Shown: positions 5,125-9,181 of the stretch, piece after piece
Layout of the letters: the number at the start of each line of letters is the position of its first letter
Position numbering within the stretch: position 1 is the stretch's first letter
Assembly (NCBI GenBank): GCA_035627675.1
Contig: DASPLH010000076.1
Location: forward strand, 1-9,181
From: DASPLH01 sp035627675
GTDB lineage: Bacteria; Acidobacteriota; Terriglobia; Terriglobales; Acidobacteriaceae
DNA length: 9,181 nucleotides
Reading direction: 5' to 3'
The notes under the pieces: model-generated
What the model saw: the letters and a program-made list of their open reading frames with translations, nothing else
Told to the model about the DNA's origin: nothing
The model's database searches: none
Position numbers and translations under genes: made by a program

Positions 5125-8100
5125 GTGGCAGGAGACTTTGGCACCGGTGGCACCAGCTCACCAAAACCGAGTGGGCCTGGAGACGTAAAGCTCGCTTCGT
5201 CGAGTGGCGATTTCGCCACCGTTCCCCCGCGTGTGCCCATCTCCGCTCCTGCGCTCTCGGCCGGCTCCCTTCTGGCCGACCGCTACGAAATTCTTCAGAT
5301 ACTCGGACAGGGCGGCATGGGCGCCGTGTACAAGGCCCGCGATATCCAGCTGGACCGCTTCGTAGCCGTCAAGGTCATACGTCCTGAACTCGCCAATGCC
5401 GAAGGCATGATGGAGCGTTTCAAGCAGGAGATCGTGGTTGCGCGGCAGGTCACGCACAAGAACGTCGTCCGCATCTACGACCTCGGCCAGACCAGCGAAA
5501 TCAATTTCATCACGATGGAGTTCGTGGACGGCACGGACCTGGCGTCCATCCTCCACGAGCACGGGCCGTTCACTCCCGACGAAGCGGTTGCGTTCATCCT
5601 CCAGGTCGGCAAGGCGCTCGAGGCGGCGCACGCCGAGGGGATCGTCCACCGCGATCTGAAGCCGCAGAACATCATGCGCGACACCCAGGGCAGGGTCGTG
5701 GTCATGGATTTCGGGCTGGCTCGATCCCTGCAATCGACGGGCATGACGCAGACCGGAGCGGTGATCGGGACGCTGGAATACATGTCGCCCGAGCAGGCAC
5801 TCGGAGGCGCGATTGGCCCGCCCTCCGATCTGTTCACGCTCGGCCTGATCTTCTACGAAGTTCTCACGAACAAGATGCCCTTCCACGCAGAGTCGGCGGT
5901 GGCGAGCCTCATTCGGCGCACGCAGGAACGCGCTCTCCCGGTTTCAGAGGTCGAGAGATCCATTCCCCGCTCGCTGAGCGACATCGTTTCCCGGTGCCTG
6001 GAACGCGACCCCGCTGCGCGACACCAGACGGCAACAGAACTGCTGCGCGACCTGGAACGCTGGCAGGGCAGCGGAGTCCGAAACGGCTGGCGCGACCGGG
6101 TGCGAGTGCCGCGCCTGAAGAAGCGCACGAAGGCGGCCGGCATCTCCGTCGCGGTGGTCCTGGCGGTGGCTGCTGCCGGAGGAATCGGCTACTGGACGCA
6201 GCGGCCCGCTCCGGAGGCGGTCTCCGCGGCGAAAGCTCCGAAGGTCTCGCTGGCGGTGCTGCCGTTCCACAACGCTTCCTCGGAACCGTCGCTGGACTGG
6301 ATCGGCACGAGCGTCGCCGAGATGCTGTTGACCAACATTGGGCAATCCGCCGAGCTGCGTAGCGTCTCTTCCGAACGCCTCGGCCAGATCATGCGCGACC
6401 TGCGCTTGTCCGCGGATTCAGATATGGACTCGGCCACGCTGCGGCGCATCGCAGGGTTCACCAACGCCGACACGATTGTCGTCGGACAGTACACGAAGAG
6501 CGGCGACCTCCTTCAGATCAGCGCGGAGATCCGCGACCTGAAGAACGACCGCACGATTCCCCTGCAAGCGGCCAGCGCGAGTGCCGCCGAGTTGAAGACG
6601 ATCGTTGACCGGCTCGCGCGCGCGGTCCGCGACAACCTCTCTCTGAATGAGCAGGAAATCGCCGCCTTATCGGCGAACGCATTCACGCCTTCGACCACTT
6701 CCGTCGAGGCCCTGCGCGCGTACAACGAGGGACTGACGGCGTCGCGAAACGGCAACCATCTGGAGGCGCGGAAGGGATTCGAGGCGGCGGCCAACGCCGA
6801 TCCGCAGTTCGCGCTGGCGCATGCCAGGCTGGGTCAGACTTTGCGCGACCTCGGGTACGACGAACAGGCCGAGGCGGCGGCCCGGAAAGGAATCGCGCTC
6901 GCGGAGAAACTCCCGGCGGTCGAGAAGTACCTCGTCAGCGCAGCATACGCCGGGGTGACGAACGAGCGTGACAAAGCGATAGAGGCTTACACGAAGGTCG
7001 CCGACGTCTGGCCGGACAACACGGACGTACTGTTCGCCCTGGGAGGACTGTTCGAGGACTCCGGAGAGTTCGATAAGGCGCAGGGCTATTACGGACGCAT
7101 CCTCCAGATCGACCCGAAGCATGTGGACGCTTTGCTGGCGAGCGGGCGTGTCGAGATCAAGCGTGATCGTTCGCAGGACGGTCTTGAATACCTCGACCGC
7201 GGATACACGCTTGCCGTGCAGTTGAACAATAACGAGGCGAAGGCCTCGATCCTCCAGGCACAGGGCGTCGCCTTCAAGCTGCTGAACCGTCCCGACGATG
7301 CGCTGGGCAAGTACCAGGAATCGCTCGCCATCAAACGGCGGATCGGACAGCAACGCGGCATCGCCGTCAGCCTGAACGAGATCGCGCAGGTGCAGTCGCA
7401 CCTGGGCAGGTACAGGGAGGCGCTGGCAAGTTACCAGCAGGCGTTGAGCATCCGGCGTGAGATCGGCGACAAGAGCGGAGTAGGCGACACGCTGCTCGAC
7501 CTGGCGACGTTCTACATGGATCGCGGCAACAACCAGGAGGCGCTCACGTTGTTGAAGGAGTCGCTTCAGATCCAGCGAGACCTGAACAACCCCTCCATGG
7601 AAGCGTTGTGCCTGAACAACATCGGTGGAATCTATTTCAACCAGGGACAGTACGCCGACGCGAATACCTACTTCGAGCGGGCGTATGCGATTCGCGAGAA
7701 GGTCAACGTGCCGAGCGAAACCGTGGAGAGCCTGCACAACCTGGCGGAAACCGATTTCATGATGGGCCGCGCGGAAGACGCGCTTCAGCACTACATGAAA
7801 GCGCTCGAGCTGCGGCGCAGCATGTCCGACGAGCGCGGCGCGGCCATCGAGTCGTTCAGCATGGGAACCGTGTTCGACACGCAAGCGCGCTTCGACGCCG
7901 CCCTGAAAGCCAAAGAGGACGCGCTGAAAGTGTTCCGTGGCAGCAACGATCGCAGCGCGTGGATGGCGGAGATCCTCAACGGCTACGGATCGACACTCGC
8001 GGAAGTGAATCGCACGCGCGAGGCGACGGACGCGCTGAACGAGGCCCACGCCATCGGGCTCGAGCTGAAGAACACCCTGCTGCTCGGACAAACAGCGCTG

Positions 8101-8640
8101 CTCCAGGGCGACGTCGCTTACTACGCCGGCGACATGAAGAACGCACGAGCGAGTTACGACCGGGCCGTCCAACAGCTGGCCGCTTCGGGCAATCCCTCCG
8201 AGTTGCTGAGAGCGCGCCTGCGCACCGCGTGGGTTGACGCCAATGATGCGCGTCCGAAGATGTCCGTGGCCACCGTGCGAAGCTGGACGCGGCAGGCGGA
8301 AACACTGGGACAGCGCCGGTTGAGCATCGAGGGACAGCTTGCGCAGGCTCTGCTGATGATGAAGGCCGGCCAGAAACGCGCGGCGGCGGAGTTGGCCGAA
8401 CGCGCCCAGTTCACCGGGGACCGGCTCGGATACAAACTGCTGACCGCTAGAGCGCATTTCGTCGCGGCATCCGCCCTTCGCGGGATCGACGAGAAGCGCG
8501 CCGGCGACCATCTGGCGGCGTTGCGGGGGATGCTGGACGGCATCCGCTCCGGCACATCGGCGAATGCCATCCTGCAAAGAAACGATCTGGCGATGATGTA
8601 CGCCGAGACGGACCGCAAACAATCCGCCTCGGCGCGCTAG
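5125..8640 (+). CDS. Transmembrane Ser/Thr protein kinase with TolB-like and TPR extracytoplasmic domains
   Basis: This 1171-residue receptor-type kinase starts at GTG. A 50-residue disordered leader precedes a complete Hanks-type kinase domain (about 54-315): glycine loop GQGGMGAVY (61-69), ATP lysine K83, helix-C E102, catalytic HRDLKPQN (175-182), DFG (195-197), and activation segment ending in GTLEYMSPE (215-223) with candidate phospho-Thr residues T205, T208, T210 and T216. A basic stretch (RLKKRTK) precedes one membrane helix (about 338-357, AVVLAVAAAGGIGY). Next comes a TolB/FlgO-like alpha/beta domain starting SLAVLPFHNASSEPSLDWIG (375-394) and running to about 510. TPR repeats fill about 525-1130, including a regular array of 40-residue units of the kinesin-light-chain type (about 745-1020). 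The kinase should face the cytosol and the TPR part the periplasm, where it may sense a ligand or protein. Such kinase-TolB-TPR proteins are abundant in Acidobacteriota. It is divergent from the kynurenine cluster; no functional link is shown. Confidence 0.93.
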   Translation: MAGDFGTGGTSSPKPSGPGDVKLASSSGDFATVPPRVPISAPALSAGSLLADRYEILQILGQGGMGAVYKARDIQLDRFVAVKVIRPELANAEGMMERFKQEIVVARQVTHKNVVRIYDLGQTSEINFITMEFVDGTDLASILHEHGPFTPDEAVAFILQVGKALEAAHAEGIVHRDLKPQNIMRDTQGRVVVMDFGLARSLQSTGMTQTGAVIGTLEYMSPEQALGGAIGPPSDLFTLGLIFYEVLTNKMPFHAESAVASLIRRTQERALPVSEVERSIPRSLSDIVSRCLERDPAARHQTATELLRDLERWQGSGVRNGWRDRVRVPRLKKRTKAAGISVAVVLAVAAAGGIGYWTQRPAPEAVSAAKAPKVSLAVLPFHNASSEPSLDWIGTSVAEMLLTNIGQSAELRSVSSERLGQIMRDLRLSADSDMDSATLRRIAGFTNADTIVVGQYTKSGDLLQISAEIRDLKNDRTIPLQAASASAAELKTIVDRLARAVRDNLSLNEQEIAALSANAFTPSTTSVEALRAYNEGLTASRNGNHLEARKGFEAAANADPQFALAHARLGQTLRDLGYDEQAEAAARKGIALAEKLPAVEKYLVSAAYAGVTNERDKAIEAYTKVADVWPDNTDVLFALGGLFEDSGEFDKAQGYYGRILQIDPKHVDALLASGRVEIKRDRSQDGLEYLDRGYTLAVQLNNNEAKASILQAQGVAFKLLNRPDDALGKYQESLAIKRRIGQQRGIAVSLNEIAQVQSHLGRYREALASYQQALSIRREIGDKSGVGDTLLDLATFYMDRGNNQEALTLLKESLQIQRDLNNPSMEALCLNNIGGIYFNQGQYADANTYFERAYAIREKVNVPSETVESLHNLAETDFMMGRAEDALQHYMKALELRRSMSDERGAAIESFSMGTVFDTQARFDAALKAKEDALKVFRGSNDRSAWMAEILNGYGSTLAEVNRTREATDALNEAHAIGLELKNTLLLGQTALLQGDVAYYAGDMKNARASYDRAVQQLAASGNPSELLRARLRTAWVDANDARPKMSVATVRSWTRQAETLGQRRLSIEGQLAQALLMMKAGQKRAAAELAERAQFTGDRLGYKLLTARAHFVAASALRGIDEKRAGDHLAALRGMLDGIRSGTSANAILQRNDLAMMYAETDRKQSASAR

Positions 8641-8647
8641 CTTTCGG

Positions 8648-9181
8648 TTACGGCGCGGTCGTGCACGTGTCCAGGCAGAAATAAATGGTCCGGGGATTGA
8701 ACGCGTTCACTCCCATGATGTTCGCCGCGTACCTGCCCGGTTTCCAGATCGTGCTGTCGGCCGTGCTCAGGTTGTAGAGGTATTGCCCCGTCCCGTTGTC
8801 GTGGCGGAATGTGGGCGGCTCGTTCGACGATCCCGACGGATCGACGGGGATTCGGATTGAGGTCGCGCCAAGCCGCTCGACGGAAATCACCGCCACCACG
8901 TTCGGGACCGGGTTGTTGTTCGCATCGAGCGCACGGAACTTGAAGGTGATGTTCTGTCCGGTGTTGAAGGTCGTCGGGAAATTCGGATCTTCAGAGCGCG
9001 AGTCGAACGGCGACAGTATCCCGCCGAACCTCACGTCGGCAATGGCGAACGGAATGTCCGCGAGGATGAAGTCCGAGAATCCTCGCGAGTTTCCGCTGCT
9101 GATTGCATCTTCCGGAAGCAGTCCGCTCTCGATCCAATAGCCGAACAGGGGAAGCACGGTGCAGTCATAGTTCGCTCCCGC
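8648..9181 (-). CDS. C-terminal part of a probable secreted beta-sandwich (PxKF-like) protein, partial at right edge
   Basis: The frame is open from the right edge (first codon GCG at 9181) to a stop at 8648, giving 177 residues; the start is outside the window. After NYDCTVLPLFGYWIESG comes FGGILSPFD, then GQNITFKFRALDANNNPVPN, and later GTGQYLYNLS, WKPGRYAANIMGVN and a CLDTC tail. The order 'GFLSP...G-x-I-x-x-KF-x-L-x-DANGNPV...GQYxYN...PGxY' resembles PxKF or Ig-like repeat modules at the C-termini of secreted acidobacterial proteins, which fold as beta sandwiches. The cysteines could form disulfides outside the cytosol. I do not recognise the full protein and give no specific function. 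It converges on the kinase gene with only 7 nt between stops. Confidence 0.7.
   Translation of the reverse strand, partial: AGANYDCTVLPLFGYWIESGLLPEDAISSGNSRGFSDFILADIPFAIADVRFGGILSPFDSRSEDPNFPTTFNTGQNITFKFRALDANNNPVPNVVAVISVERLGATSIRIPVDPSGSSNEPPTFRHDNGTGQYLYNLSTADSTIWKPGRYAANIMGVNAFNPRTIYFCLDTCTTAP

Noticed and set aside
6667..8622. 651-codon open frame antisense to the kinase TPR region
   Set aside because: Long antisense frames are common in GC-rich coding DNA. The translation is Arg/Leu/Val/Gln-rich with no recognisable domain, and the plus-strand frame has clear TPRs.
1..9181. CRISPR arrays, insertion sequences, tRNA or rRNA genes
   Set aside because: I saw no spaced direct repeats, transposase, terminal inverted repeats, cloverleaf or rRNA-like segments on either strand.

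Overview
The window comes from a high-GC bacterium, most likely of the Acidobacteriota. The main clues are a very large Ser/Thr kinase with a membrane segment, a TolB-like domain and a long TPR array, and GC-rich hairpin spacer DNA. The lineage is inferred from architecture; no rRNA or other marker gene is present.

Bases 1-4926 (minus strand) form a tryptophan/kynurenine catabolic cluster. In transcription order it holds: a thioredoxin-fold protein with a C-terminal helical domain (4926-4360); a 160-bp spacer with two perfect hairpins; 2-aminomuconic 6-semialdehyde dehydrogenase (4199-2745); a RidA-family 2-aminomuconate deaminase (2719-2300); 3-hydroxyanthranilate 3,4-dioxygenase (2297-1770); and, from 1766 off the left edge, one reading frame that joins 2-amino-3-carboxymuconate 6-semialdehyde decarboxylase (ACMSD) to tryptophan 2,3-dioxygenase (TDO). 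The last four genes are separated by only 2-25 nt, so they are almost surely one operon. Together they open tryptophan, cleave 3-hydroxyanthranilate, decarboxylate the product (which diverts it from quinolinate and NAD synthesis), oxidise the semialdehyde and deaminate 2-aminomuconate. Formamidase, kynurenine monooxygenase and kynureninase are not in the window and may lie beyond the left edge.

Two things stand out. First, the thioredoxin-like gene has an in-frame TGA exactly where the first cysteine of the CxxC motif belongs (UGAC). It is followed at once by a hairpin that fits the bacterial SECIS pattern, so the gene probably encodes a UxxC selenoprotein; an ordinary gene caller would truncate it. 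Second, the ACMSD-TDO reading frame is uninterrupted through a linker of about 40 residues. Both halves keep their expected catalytic residues as far as the window shows, which suggests a bifunctional enzyme joining the first step and a late step of one pathway.

Bases 4927-5124 are a 198-bp divergent intergenic region. Bases 5125-8640 (plus strand) encode the 1171-residue receptor-type Ser/Thr kinase. Bases 8648-9181 (minus strand) hold the C-terminal part of a probably secreted beta-sandwich protein that converges on the kinase gene with a 7-nt gap and runs off the right edge.
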